Shown: positions 42,655 through 53,939 of the stretch, one piece after another
How the letters are laid out: each line of letters opens with the position of its first letter
Numbering within the stretch: the first letter of the stretch is position 1
Origin: Globodera rostochiensis
Taxonomy: Eukaryota > Nematoda > Chromadorea > Rhabditida > Heteroderidae
Direction: 5' to 3'
DNA length: 64,000 nt
Assembly (NCBI GenBank): GCA_018350325.1
Contig: JAEVLN010000004.1
Coordinates: forward strand, 1,798,001 to 1,862,000
Translations under genes and position numbers: made by a program
The notes under the pieces: model-generated
The model's database searches: none
What the model was told of the DNA's origin: nothing
What the model saw: the letters and a program-made list of their open reading frames with translations, nothing else

Positions 42655-44886
42655 ATGGAAAGTTGTGGAGTAATAAATTGTTATTTATTTATTCGATTGC
42701 CTCTTCCACAACATCCGAATTCATTTGAACACAAAATGCGTGTCGGATTTAGCCCCTGGGGGGAAAGGGATGGGGGAGAATAAATAATGCAAATGCTTAA
42801 TGGTCCGAGCATTGATTTAATAATGGACGAACGGGGGGAATAAAAAAAGCAAATTATCAACAACCCCCCCCCCAACCCATCCCATCCATTCATCCCAATT
42901 CCCCGTCCCCCCCCCCCCCCGGCGTCGTTTCTGATTTGGGAGAGGGGCGTTTTAGGCGCGGGAAAATCGATTCGATTCGCTCGTTGAAAATCCTCCCCAA
43001 ATTTTTCATTCGTAATAAAACTGATGTTGGCTGGAGGGGAGGTTGTGCTGCTTGCTGTCGCCGCCGAAAGTGGGGGCCACGACGGAATCGCTTGGCGTTG
43101 CAAAACGACGCAAAATCATAAAAAAACGCGCGCGACAAAATTGTGTCTGGCAACAATAGTATCCGCAAGAAAATTATAAAAAGCGTCCCATTCAAAAAAT
43201 ATTTTCATTAAACGAATTCTCAAAATGATCTGATCCTATCCAAAAGTCAGAATCAGAGATCATTTTATGGACCGGCACAAACATTGGCACCACCACGAGG
43301 AAGTATGGAAAAATGCCTTAGGGCTTTGAAATGAAAATTTTACCGACTTACGTTGTGTAAACCTGCGATTTCGCTTCTCGGAAAGGTTGGTAAGGCAGCT
43401 TAGAGGCTGGCAGTTTTGTGCCCCCATTCAACGCTCACAAATTTTTTTTTCGCCAAAAGATTTTACATTAATAAAAAAAGTCCCAATAAATTTGAAGGGG
43501 AAAAACTCGACGCCGAAGGGGCTGGGGCCGCTCAAAAAAGGGATGAAGCAATGCGAATGAAAGCAAATGCAGCAGAGGAGGACAATTTTCATACGCTGCG
43601 TTTCCCTGCACGCCCCGTTGTTCGTTCGTTCGTCCGCACCCGCGGCGGTCGGGGCCTTTTGTCGTCGTCCTGACCCTGTCTGATCCCCCTCCCCTCCAGG
43701 GACCCCCGTCCCGCCTCCCCTCCCCTCCAGGGACCCCCCCCCCCCTCCTCTCCCCTCCAGGGACCCGCCTCCCTCCTCTCCCCTCCAAGGACCCCCGCCC
43801 CTCCAAAGACCCCCGCCCCTCCAGGGACCCCCACTCCCCTCCCCTCCAGGGAATGGCTGAGCCGGGGGCTCAATGATCTGTGAGCTGGGCGGATCACTTT
43901 CTGATCAAACAAACGAGCATTTGGGAAGGAATGGAGCTGCTTTATTTATAATACTAATGTGACCATAAATACATACAGGAGGAAAACATTGTTGAAGTGT
44001 GTTCAATAGACGGTAAAAAAAAGGCTCGGCACGGCATTCTTTGGCTCAGGGACTGAAATTTTTGAAACAAACGTCGTGTTTTGGGCGGACACCTTGAAAA
44101 CCCTTCACGTTTTGCAATCCCGGTCTCGATAAATTTAAGCTCATATAAATCCATTTGTATGGCACTTTCAAAGCGTTTGGCAATATGCTTTACGCCAACG
44201 TGGAGTCAGCCCCTCCTCCATTCCTTTTACAGTCCAAACAAAAAAAGAAGTGGCGCGCTTTTTGGGGTTTGCAAGTGGAACTGGGGGGGGGGAGGGTATG
44301 AAGAGGAGGGAGTGCGCGACCAACCGTCCCTCCATCCCTTCGGGGGATGGAGTGAGGTGAGTGGGAACGACGATGATGACATGACGATGAGAGGGAATAC
44401 AAATATAATGGGTGTGACCAACCAACTCTGTTGAAGGCGTAGTTGAGCATAGCCATGACAACGCATGTACAAAAAGGATGTTCGTGAATTATTATTGTGT
44501 ATGGGGGTCAATGACAGCGCCAGAGAATGCAAAAAACAAAACAATTACAAACAAAAAAGAGCACATTTACATAACAATGGGCGAGGGAAGTGCCGACAAA
44601 AAACGACGACATCGTTCCACAAATTTTTATAATAAAAATGCTTTTATACAAACAAAAACAAAAAACATAGGTATGTTCGATGTCGTTGTAATATAAGAAA
44701 AACAAAATCAGCTGGTGGCCACATATGATCAATATTGTTTTTAATAGGCATTTGCTGCTTGATATCAAATAGGTATACAAATATTCTTTATCGGAACTGT
44801 TATCAGATGGATTCGAAAATTAGGGGCGGCTATACAAACAAACACATCACTCTCAACACGGCAACATTCCCCCCTCTTTTCTTTGC
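42655..44886. other. Intergenic, with a CCTCCCCTCCAGGGACC repeat
   Basis: 43684-43855 contains about nine copies of a 17-25-bp CCCCTCCAGGGACCCC word. Poly-C runs occur near 42866 and 42907. Open frames are short and overlap on both strands; no gene is supported. Confidence 0.5.
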
Positions 44887-47800
44887 TCATTCCACACTCC
44901 CCTCCTCCACTCCTCCATTGCTTTGTTGCTGCTCTTGCACTTCCGCTGCTTCCGTCTGCTGGTGGTGGTTGTGTTGCTGTTGATGTTGTTGCTTCCTTTT
45001 ACGATCCTCATTCCGCCGACGGTGCTTATGACGTTCAGTACTACCATTTGCAGCATTGGTTGAGGAGGACGCTTCCGACTTCTTGCTAGCAGCAGCAGCA
45101 TTATTGTTGTTGCCACCGTTGTTAAGGTGAACCACACGGCGAGGCTTGAAGGGTCGCATTAGCTGATCAAAGTCCTAAATCAAAAGAATGATGCACATAA
45201 GACGCTAATGGGCAATATAATATGCCAACCATTTTTGGTGGGCTCTTGCCACTACTTTCATCCTCCTCCTTCTTCGTTGAGAAATGTTCTTCAGCAAATC
45301 GCTCCATGCCGCGAATTGCGCTCCGGAAGCATTTGAGAATGTATTGCAGAGCTTAAAGTCAAAAAATAATGAGCATTGATACAAAAAATCAATTCACCCC
45401 CCCCCCCCAGTTGTTAAATATAGCCCGAACTTGAGGATCAATCGCAATTTTGATCAAGAATCTCAAAAAACGATCGCGATTTTGATCAAGAATCTCGATC
45501 GGTCCGGGAGGTGGATGATACCCCCCTCCCTCCTCCCTGCCCGGCACCACTGACTGTCTTCGCGCACGCCCGAGGTGAGATTGTGATCCAAGTCAAACGG
45601 GTCCTCAACGCACAGCCGGGGGCGTGTTGAGTCGTCACCACCACGGTTACGGATTTTCTTGTTGTACAGCTTGGACACTCGGATTTGAGCCACATCGGTG
45701 ATCATGTTGAATTCGAACGCGTAGTAGTGAAGGAAGTCGTAAAACAGCTGCGCCATCGACTGCGTGTTCTTGGTGGAGGCAGAAAACTAAATTTTTTTGG
45801 AGAAGGTCATTATTGGTCGGGCAAATTAGTAAATTAACGACCTGAGGAATATCGCGTTCAAACGAAACGTACCAACCCTCCACCTTCAGTTCGTCGCGTT
45901 TCTAAAATGGAAGTTTACTAATTAAAAGCAACATTAAAAAATAGCCAAACATTTTGCATAAATGGTAGGACGGGAGGATCGACACGCTGCAAAAAGTGAA
46001 TGAGCATCACAATGTAGGCATACGAAGAAATTGAGCCAGCCTAAACGGGAAAACAACACACATTTTGTGGATGAATGCGACAGAAAATGAATTTTATGAG
46101 CAAAAACTTTAAAGGTAACCAACCAACCGAAGCATCGTTGATGTCGTACAGTTTGGCCAACCGTTTGACGGCAAACCCCAGTGGTGCCACTCGGTCATCA
46201 AAACATGAGTACAGGCGAAGCAATTCTGTGTTGTGCAGTGCCAAAGAGTTCTCGACACTTATGCTTGAAACGAAAGTTATGGTAAAATCACTGAACATTC
46301 TGTGACCTTTAAGCAAAACACTCGCCCCCCCCCACAAAGTGACTTACTCTCCGTGGAAGCCGTCATTGCCATGATGCTCAAACTTCACAATGGGAGTTCT
46401 AGCTTCCGCCACCGAGATCACCGTGTACATCGCACTTTTTCGCAAATACTGCACGAGTTGTGTTATCCAATGTTTGCGGCGCTGAAAAGATTTATGATTT
46501 TTTTTCATTTCTGAATATTTTCTCGACAAAAACCCTTACCCAAAACTTAGATAAAATCACTATAGTATTAACTAAATTCAATTAACCTCCGGGGAAATGA
46601 AGCCGTCCTCAGTTTGGTGTTTGAGGATGCCCGTGTCGACCAAGCAAAGGTCAATGTCGCAGTCGTTGGAGCCAAATCCGGACAGAACAGAGCCGAACAG
46701 TTTGATGTTCAACGTACTTTTGTCGGTCTCAGTGCGAAAGCCATTCTCCAGTTCAGTAACAAATTGGTTAATCAATTGAAGTCGCTCATCGGTCAGTCGA
46801 TTTGCACGATGGTAGTCGATGACCAGCTCGTCAAGCCATGCAGAGAATTCGGTCGACAAAGCCAGTTTCGTGTCGCCGTTCACACTGCTCGCATCCGTAT
46901 CCGAGTCCGGGTCATTGGAGACCTGAAATTTTAGGATTTTTCGTAAACGACAAAAAATTAAAATTCAACATTCACTCACCCATATGCGAGCATCAATCCG
47001 CATGACTTGGAAATAGCCGTCCGCATTCACATCGCCTTTGCCACTCGGCCAAATCCACAGTTTCAGCCGTTCGGGCACTTCGTCCACCTGCGGTTGTGCA
47101 TCGTTTCCAGCCTCCGCGTCGTCAACCAGCTGTGCCCGCGTCACTCGCAACATACCCAAGCGGCATTTGTACAAGAAAATGCCGTCCACGGCATGTTGGG
47201 TTTTGCGCGTTGCAGTCATATAAAACTAAAAAAAAACATTATTTTTATCAGCATAAATAAAATGCCATTGCACAATTTGCAAAACGTACATTCACTTTTT
47301 CGTCCCGAATGCGTGTGGTAAGCCTTCGCTGGCAGACCACCACCTTTCTCGGATCAATTTTGTGGAAGTCATCACCGTCTTTTGGTGACAGTGATCGAAA
47401 ATAGCCGATGACGTCGAAATCGTCGCGGAACAGCAACCGATACCAAACCGCAGGCTGGCATGATTCGGGAAACCTGGAGAGAAAAAAATTGTATTTTTTT
47501 TAAAATAATCGAGTAAATTGTTTAAGAATTATTGTAAGCTCGCTAAAAAACAAACTTGTCGCGCTTAATTTGAACCAAATGCGAGAATCGGCGCTGCTTG
47601 AAATGGTAGACAAAAAAGGTGACCCAAACGTCCTGAGCAGAAAGTACAACACCAACAACGCTATCAATCTGAAAAGAGAATTTGATGGCAAGTCACTTTT
47701 GCCAATTTTTTCTTTTTAAAAATTTTCGACGGTTTTATGGCTATCAAATTCGAGAAATTTTCTTCCTTTAGCTCAAAATTTTTTTTCGTGTGCGGGCCAA

Positions 47801-49332
47801 ATTTCTCTGAACTAAAAGCAAAGTTCATCCGGATAATTTCGCACCAACAATAAGCAACTTTCTGAAAAGTTATCATGAAAACCCCATTATTCGAATTAAA
47901 TTTGCCATTTTACGAGCAGTAGAGAGGCCAAAATAAACCTTTGGTTGACGACGCTCATTTTCGGGAGACTGAATTGTAAAAAAAAAATTAGTCTCGGAAA
48001 TGCGTCTCACAGTCAAACCTTTGGACGGCGTCTCTCCTCAACTGGCGGAGCATCAACCATTTTGTTTGGCTAAATTAAAAATAAATAAATCAGTGTATTT
48101 AAATAATTTAAATGAGTGATACATCCAGAATGAATTATTTAAGTGATCGAAAAAAACATTTCCAAGACACCTTGGATTTGAGTTGGCTAGGCTTAATTGA
48201 AATTCCTGGGTTTATTTCGATCGGTACGCCGTTCTTCCTACGAATGATTATCACCATTAGTTAATTAACCATTAACGCTGTAAAAAAACGAAATCTTACA
48301 TAAAGACAAAAGAAATGTTCGACTATTTAGACAAAGAAAAAGAATATGAAATGACTCAATAAATACAAATTTCGACTTTATATATAGTGCTCTTGGTCAA
48401 TTTCTTTTGACCTGTTTTATAAAAAACCTATGAAATGAAAGGAATCCCAAATTTTGCAAGGAAACCAATTGCTGAAATGTGTGTAACTAAACCTTTGGCC
48501 GTCGCAGTTCCTGCATCTGCGGAACTTGAACAACACGCTCGTTTTTGGTGTTGTCCATTTTTTTGGTGATGTTTGGATGATTGCCATTTTTGGATTTTAG
48601 CTGTTTGTCGTTATTGAAGGAGCTTGAGGGTTTCCCGGCTTTAGGTTCCAGTTCCACCCGTTTTCCGTCACCCTTTGGTGGTCGTTGTGGTTTTCGTTGT
48701 ATTGCTTTATAGTGATGGTCGTCTTCCTCTCTGGGAGGAGAGTTCATGAGATGCCTGGCTTTTCGTACTTTCCCATTGACAACTGGACGACGGAATTGTT
48801 GATCTTCCCTTTTTCGGGTAGAGTTTCTGTCGTCAGAATTAAATGGCTTTCTGTTATTCGTTGGTTGTTGTTGGCGATGCATCGGCGATGCTTTTTCTCT
48901 TGCAGAGTTGAGTTCGGGTTTTAGTATTTTCCAATTTGCACTGGGCTCATCACCAAACGGTTTGGAGGGTTTAGTTGGCGTCCAAGCCTTCCCTCTTGGT
49001 TCTCGGTGTGGTTCATTGGGCCGTGTATCAACTTCTTTGCCCTTCCGAAAAAACTTCACTGGTTGTAAACCGTAGCCGTCCCTGTTTGATGGTTTGGGTT
49101 TTGGTTGTATGACTTTTGTCTTTGGCTGATTTTGCTCCTCAACCGCTTGTGGCACGGCTTCTTTTTCTGGCTTCACCCGTTGTTGTCTGCTAGAACATGA
49201 TGGAGGCGAGTCGGCCGTGTTGCTGGACCTCTCAGCTTTACGTTTTATTTGCTTGCTGCTTGTTGCTTTTTCATCAACATGAACGTGGAAAATGGCAGCG
49301 GATTCGCCACTGTTTTTGTCGGAGTTGTTCAT
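44887..49332 (-). CDS. Terminal nucleotidyltransferase, poly(U)/poly(A) polymerase type (PUP/TUT-like)
   Basis: Fourteen exons: 49332-48493, 48069-48019, 47968-47939, 47668-47556, 47473-47290, 47225-46980, 46922-46587, 46481-46348, 46263-46128, 46040-45951, 45901-45842, 45786-45555, 45351-45230, 45174-44887; 953 residues. Such enzymes add uridines or adenosines to RNA 3' ends. A disordered Lys/Arg-rich N-terminus of about 300 residues comes first. A middle region (VWVTFFVYHF, VWYRLLFRDDF) is not assigned. The catalytic domain shows LFGSVLSGFG with D577-I-D579 and the third aspartate D645 in GDISVENSLALHNT. The central domain has GFAVKRLAKLY and SYAYIVMLIHFLQ, and the PAP-associated signature is VEDPFDLDHNL. 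The tail is basic and Gln/His-rich. Resemblance to CID-1/PUP proteins suggests uridylation, but U versus A preference cannot be read here. Exons 1-3 end alike (RRPK, RRRPK, RRQPK). Confidence 0.92.
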
Positions 49333-49803
49333 TTGAACAAATTTGTTTTTTTATAGCTAGATTGCTAAATGTCTGGAATCTTAAAAATTTAAATCGGAAA
49401 ATTGAGTCTTTTTTCGATTAAGGTTCGGACATGCAGCCGACTAGCAAACGTAAAGCCTGCCCGGATCCATTTACCGCTACCTACCTATGTAGGTATAAAT
49501 TTTGGAAGAAAAAATATCGGTCACTACCTAATTTTAGCCAAAACATTATGCCAAACTATTTTACATTATGCCAAAATTCAAATTCTGTTATGCCAAAAAT
49601 TCAAAAAATTTTCTCTATTCAAGGAATTCGGTAAATTTGTGTACGTTTTATTTTTATTTTTTAATGCCTTCTCTTTCAATTCGAGTACAATGCTTGGCAA
49701 ACTTTAGTTGAAATGATGCTGGAAAAGAGAATTGCAGCAAATTCTCGCGGTTATTTTACGATCTCGTCAGCACTGATGAGCATGGTCATCACACGAGCAC
49801 GGA
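49333..49803. promoter_or_regulatory. Divergent promoter region of two genes
   Basis: The nucleotidyltransferase (minus) and the Nudix gene (plus) start 471 bp apart, head to head, so both must be driven from here unless an untranslated exon lies elsewhere. The sequence is A/T-rich; I see no convincing TATA box or known motif. Confidence 0.5.
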
Positions 49804-52430
49804 ATGTCACTAAAAGTGGAAACTTCAGAAGCAGCTCCTCCTCCTCTTCTTCTTCTTCATCTGATAGTTCGTTTTTGGCACAAATTGTCCCCGATTTTTA
49901 AACGTTTTTTCTGGCATTATCAGGCAGTGATCGTCCAAAACCTACAGCTAACAAAGCGGATAAGAAAGCGCGATCTTGGCAAAAACCGGATTTTGTGGAC
50001 AGGGCACAGACTTTTGATTATTGGACCGTAAGTGATTGCTTCAGAATTACTTTTATGACATTAAAAGTTTGTTTAGCGCTGCGATGACAACGTTATTGAA
50101 AAGGAATTTCAGCGAGGAAAATTGCTGTAATTTTATTTTGTTTTTGTTTTCATAATTTTTTTTTTTTGAATTTTTTCAGTCTGACGGTCAACAAACAGCC
50201 GGCCGTCCATTCGGACGCGTTCATTTACAATCCGACAACGAGCAAATATCAGATGCAAAGCTCGCCACGTCTGAGACTGTTTGACTGCCAAGGTTTGGGC
50301 AAATACTTACAAGAACATGACGCAAAAAATTTTATAAAAAATTTGGCATTTTGTCTTATGAGGCGTTTTTTGCCCGTTTTAATTTTTTGGAGAGATATGT
50401 GGCGCCATTTTTTAATCGAATAACAATTTTTAATTCTCTTAACTTTTTTTCTTTTCTTTTTATTAGTTTTTTTAGAAAGTTTTTGCTCCAAACTGACTCC
50501 GTCCGTAGTCCGAATTTTCTTAAGAAATTCGACAAATTCTCAACCCATACGGACTTGAAGTTGGCACACTGAACTCAGCCTTGCTGCACTATTACCCATC
50601 CGACGGGGTCCAGGATGCTGACGTGGACTTGGTATATTATTTATAATAAATATAATTGGAATTTTTAAAAATCATTTTTTGATTTTTAAGCGGGCAATTT
50701 TTGGCGCTAACATTGTGTTAAATGAGCCTCCGGCAGAGTCGGGCATTTCCGGCCAAAGTCAGCTGGAACAGTTGGCACGCGATTTGGGCGTCCGGTTTAT
50801 GCCAATGCGACAAGCGATGTTGACAATGGACGATCCGGCACAGCGGGAAATGTTGGCCAAGGTCCCATCATTGGACTTCATATTCACGCAGCACTTCTTT
50901 CTCCCTGTTTTTTTTTAAAAAATGGGAAAATTTTTCAGATTTTGTTTTTCATAAAATTTCAAATCAAAAAAGAGAAAATGGTTTTTGTCCCATTTTTCTT
51001 GTTGTTTCAGTTCGCCGTCATCACGCGTTGGTACCGACTCTTTGTGCACTGTCCCCGGTGTGCAAAGATTCTCAAAATGAAGGCCTCCAAAGCGTCCGCA
51101 AAATGTGCTGAATGTGAAGAAGATTTCTACCCAAATGTTTGTGTTGGAGCTCGAAAAATTTTAGAAATTTTGTTGTTTTTGTTAGGAGATTTGTATTTTT
51201 TAGCGTTCAAAATTAACTTGCAATATTTAAAAATTGACAATCTGTTGTTATAGTAATTCTCAAATTGGCGTCGTCAAGGAAGCGCCGACCAGAAAATTTC
51301 CGGGACGGGGGGTTCAAAAAGCCGGTGCAGCCCGGGATTTTCCAAAGGGCTCGGCCCGTACTTTTGTTGCTTGTTGTTTTACGGGGACGAATGGTTTTGG
51401 TTTTTGCAGATTTCGCCCGTTGCAATTACTCTGGTCCGAGACGAGTCGGACCGGCATGCGCTGCTGGTGAGACATAAGGGCACCGCTGGCCAAGTGTACA
51501 CGTGCATTGCCGGATTTTGTTCGGTGGGTGATGGAACTGTTGACGTTGTTTTTTTTTTTGTTGCGGAATTTACAAAAAAGCTCATTTCTAATTTGTATTT
51601 ATGGCCAAAGTTTTGGTGAACTGTTTTCTTTTTGTCAGCCCGGTGAGAGCATTGATCAGACAGTTCGACGGGAGGTCGCTGAAGAAGTTGGCATTGAATG
51701 TTGGGATGTTCGGCCGTTGTACGGCTCGCAGACGTGGCCATTGCCCACCGGCTCTCTGATGATTCCGTTTGTGGCCACCGCCAACATGGACGATGAGGTG
51801 CGGTTGGTACAGTGTTAAAAATGATTGATGCCCCCGGTTCTGAAGCAGTTCAGAACCGGTCCGGTCGACTGGATGTCAATTGATGGTGAACAAAAGTTTC
51901 ATGAGTTAGGCATAATTTAGTGGTTGATGTTCTTCCGATCATTCATTTTTTTTGCCCATTTTTAATAAAGATTCAAGCGAGCATATCAGAGTTGGAGTAT
52001 GCCAAATGGTTTAGTCGCGAAAATGTTGCGGAGGCGCTTCGCCGTTCTGAGAGCGACCCGTTGCTGATCAACCTGTCCCGCCATCTTGGCGGTGAGTGTG
52101 GGTGGGAAAGCGATTAAACGGGCTCAATTTTGTTTTTAAATTAAATTTTCTAAAATCCAAATTCCCGAAACATTGCTTCTGTTCGATTCAGCTAGCGGAA
52201 AGGATCCCGAGACACGAATTCAACTGCGCTACATTCCGCCCCAGGGCGCAATTGCACATGACATCATCAAAGTTGGTGCCAGAGGGGGCGGGGCGGGCGG
52301 GCACTTTACTTGTGTACAAATGCCGCAATTTTCAGAATTGGATTCAACGCAAATTTTGATCAATTTCATTGTTGGAGAAGAGAAGTGCCTGATAATGATC
52401 ACTTATATAGTAAAAACAACAATAATATGA
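49804..52430 (+). CDS. Nudix hydrolase, NADH pyrophosphatase type (NUDT13-like)
   Basis: Nine exons: 49804-50027, 50180-50292, 50561-50631, 50691-50861, 51011-51136, 51410-51523, 51639-51797, 51971-52091, 52192-52430; 445 residues. NUDT13 and NudC hydrolyse NAD(H) at the pyrophosphate, in animals in mitochondria or peroxisomes. A zinc-ribbon (CPRC ... CAEC) is followed by SPVAITLV and a complete Nudix box at residues 270-292: GFCSPGESIDQTVRREVAEE then VGI, fitting Gx5Ex7REUxEExGU. The NudC-family motif appears as GSQTWPLPTGSLM, a variant of SQPWPFPxS. EYAKWFSRENV and IPPQGAIAHDII follow, as in NUDT13. The N-terminal exon is weakly supported (start chosen as the first ATG in the open frame leading into the splice), and the last about 45 residues may include an unspliced intron. 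Confidence 0.9.
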
Positions 52431-53939
52431 CGATTCAGGTCGAATTTTCACATTTTGCGTGTACAATGCATTTTTTTTTAAATTTGCTTTTTTCAACACT
52501 GCTAAAAATTGTTTATTTTTTTACCAAATTTTTCTAAAAATGAATAAAATTGATATATTCCGTTCAAAAAATTTGTCTCCCTCCCTCCGATCCACGTTTG
52601 GGGGGGTCCTGTCCACGATATTGCCCCGAATTTCGACAAACAAAAATTAATATTTCGAAACTTTTTATCCATTTAAAATGGTTGTATATTATATAAAATT
52701 GTCCAGTCAGTGGTTGTGGTGGTGGTGGCGGGGCTTTCTATCCATTTGACTAAAAGGAATTGGGGGTGGGGGGAGGGGCGTCGGGCAAAGATTTTGTGAC
52801 AGAAAAAGAAAGCTTCTACAAATTGTGTTTAAAAATGGTGTGTTGTAAAAACATTTGTGTGATCTGATCAGAGAAAGTGTAATCGGAACAAAAAGAGAAA
52901 AAAGAGTAATTGCATTTTGCGACAAATTTTGGGGGGGGGGGGAGGGGAGGAGGAGGTAAAAGGACATCGAAACGTACGAAATGTGAACAAACTTTTGGAT
53001 GTTCCAACAAAAATTGCCGTTTGTTGGAGATTGGAACTCCTCAAAAAGGCGATGAAAGCACTAAATTGTGAGATTTTGTGAGTAAAATACAAAAAATAGC
53101 ACAATTATATATTATAAAATAAAATAAAACACTCGGATCGTCTCGATTATTAAAGGAATTTATTTTGAACTCGGCATCCCAAATGCCGACCGACCTTTTG
53201 GGACTGTTCGGGCGGGACCCCCCAGGGGATCCCGCCAGCCGGTGGGGCTTTGCTAACAAATTAAAATTGTTTTCGACGGGGGTTCAAAGATCCCGAAAAT
53301 TAAAAATCGCTGATCAATTTTTTACTAAATTCTTCAGAATTGCGCACCCGAGTGGGGGACGACGGGGGGATAAATTGACAAACAAACAATAAAAAGCAAT
53401 TAGGGGTAATTGATTGGATTGCATCATCACATTTGAATTTAGGGGGGTATAATTTTACCACGCGATCCATTAACATTTTAGTAAATAAACCATGAAAATG
53501 TTTTTATAGATTAATGAAATAATTAAAATAATTAATCGGCCGGGCATCAATCAGCAACAGTTCTATTTATGTATCGATCGGATCGGTTTTTTGTAATTTT
53601 CTAAAATAAATCAAAGCCAACGGGCGACAGCGAAAATGGTGTTCACTGGGGATTGTGCAAAAAAAGTGGGGCTCATTAAGGAGGGGAAGAAAACAGAAAT
53701 AATGAAAAAATTGCTTAAAATTGGGGGAAACAAAATGATGAAAGACTTTCTCTGTACTGTAGTTGTACAACGGGTGCTGGGTGGGTGGGTGGATTGTTTG
53801 CCCAGGGCGTCAATATTTACACAAAACGCACATTTTGGATCCAAACTGTCGCAGGGAGACAAAATGCCTAATGATGATGATGATGGTGACAAAATGCCGA
53901 ATAGAGGGTTTGGGGGGTGCGGCTGTCAGTTTTTTATTC
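52431..53939. other. Intergenic between convergent genes, no gene seen
   Basis: A/T-rich with poly-G near 52930. A G+C patch at 53205-53250 (GGGACCCCCCAGGGGATCCC) recalls the word-like interiors of the MITEs but lacks visible ends. Open frames are short. Confidence 0.45.

Noticed and set aside
47664..47876. Possible extra exon (KVAYCWCEIIR ...) in the uridylyltransferase gene
   Set aside because: It has a good acceptor but no donor in the right phase except one leaving a 28-nt intron; joining exon 3 directly to 47668 keeps the frame.
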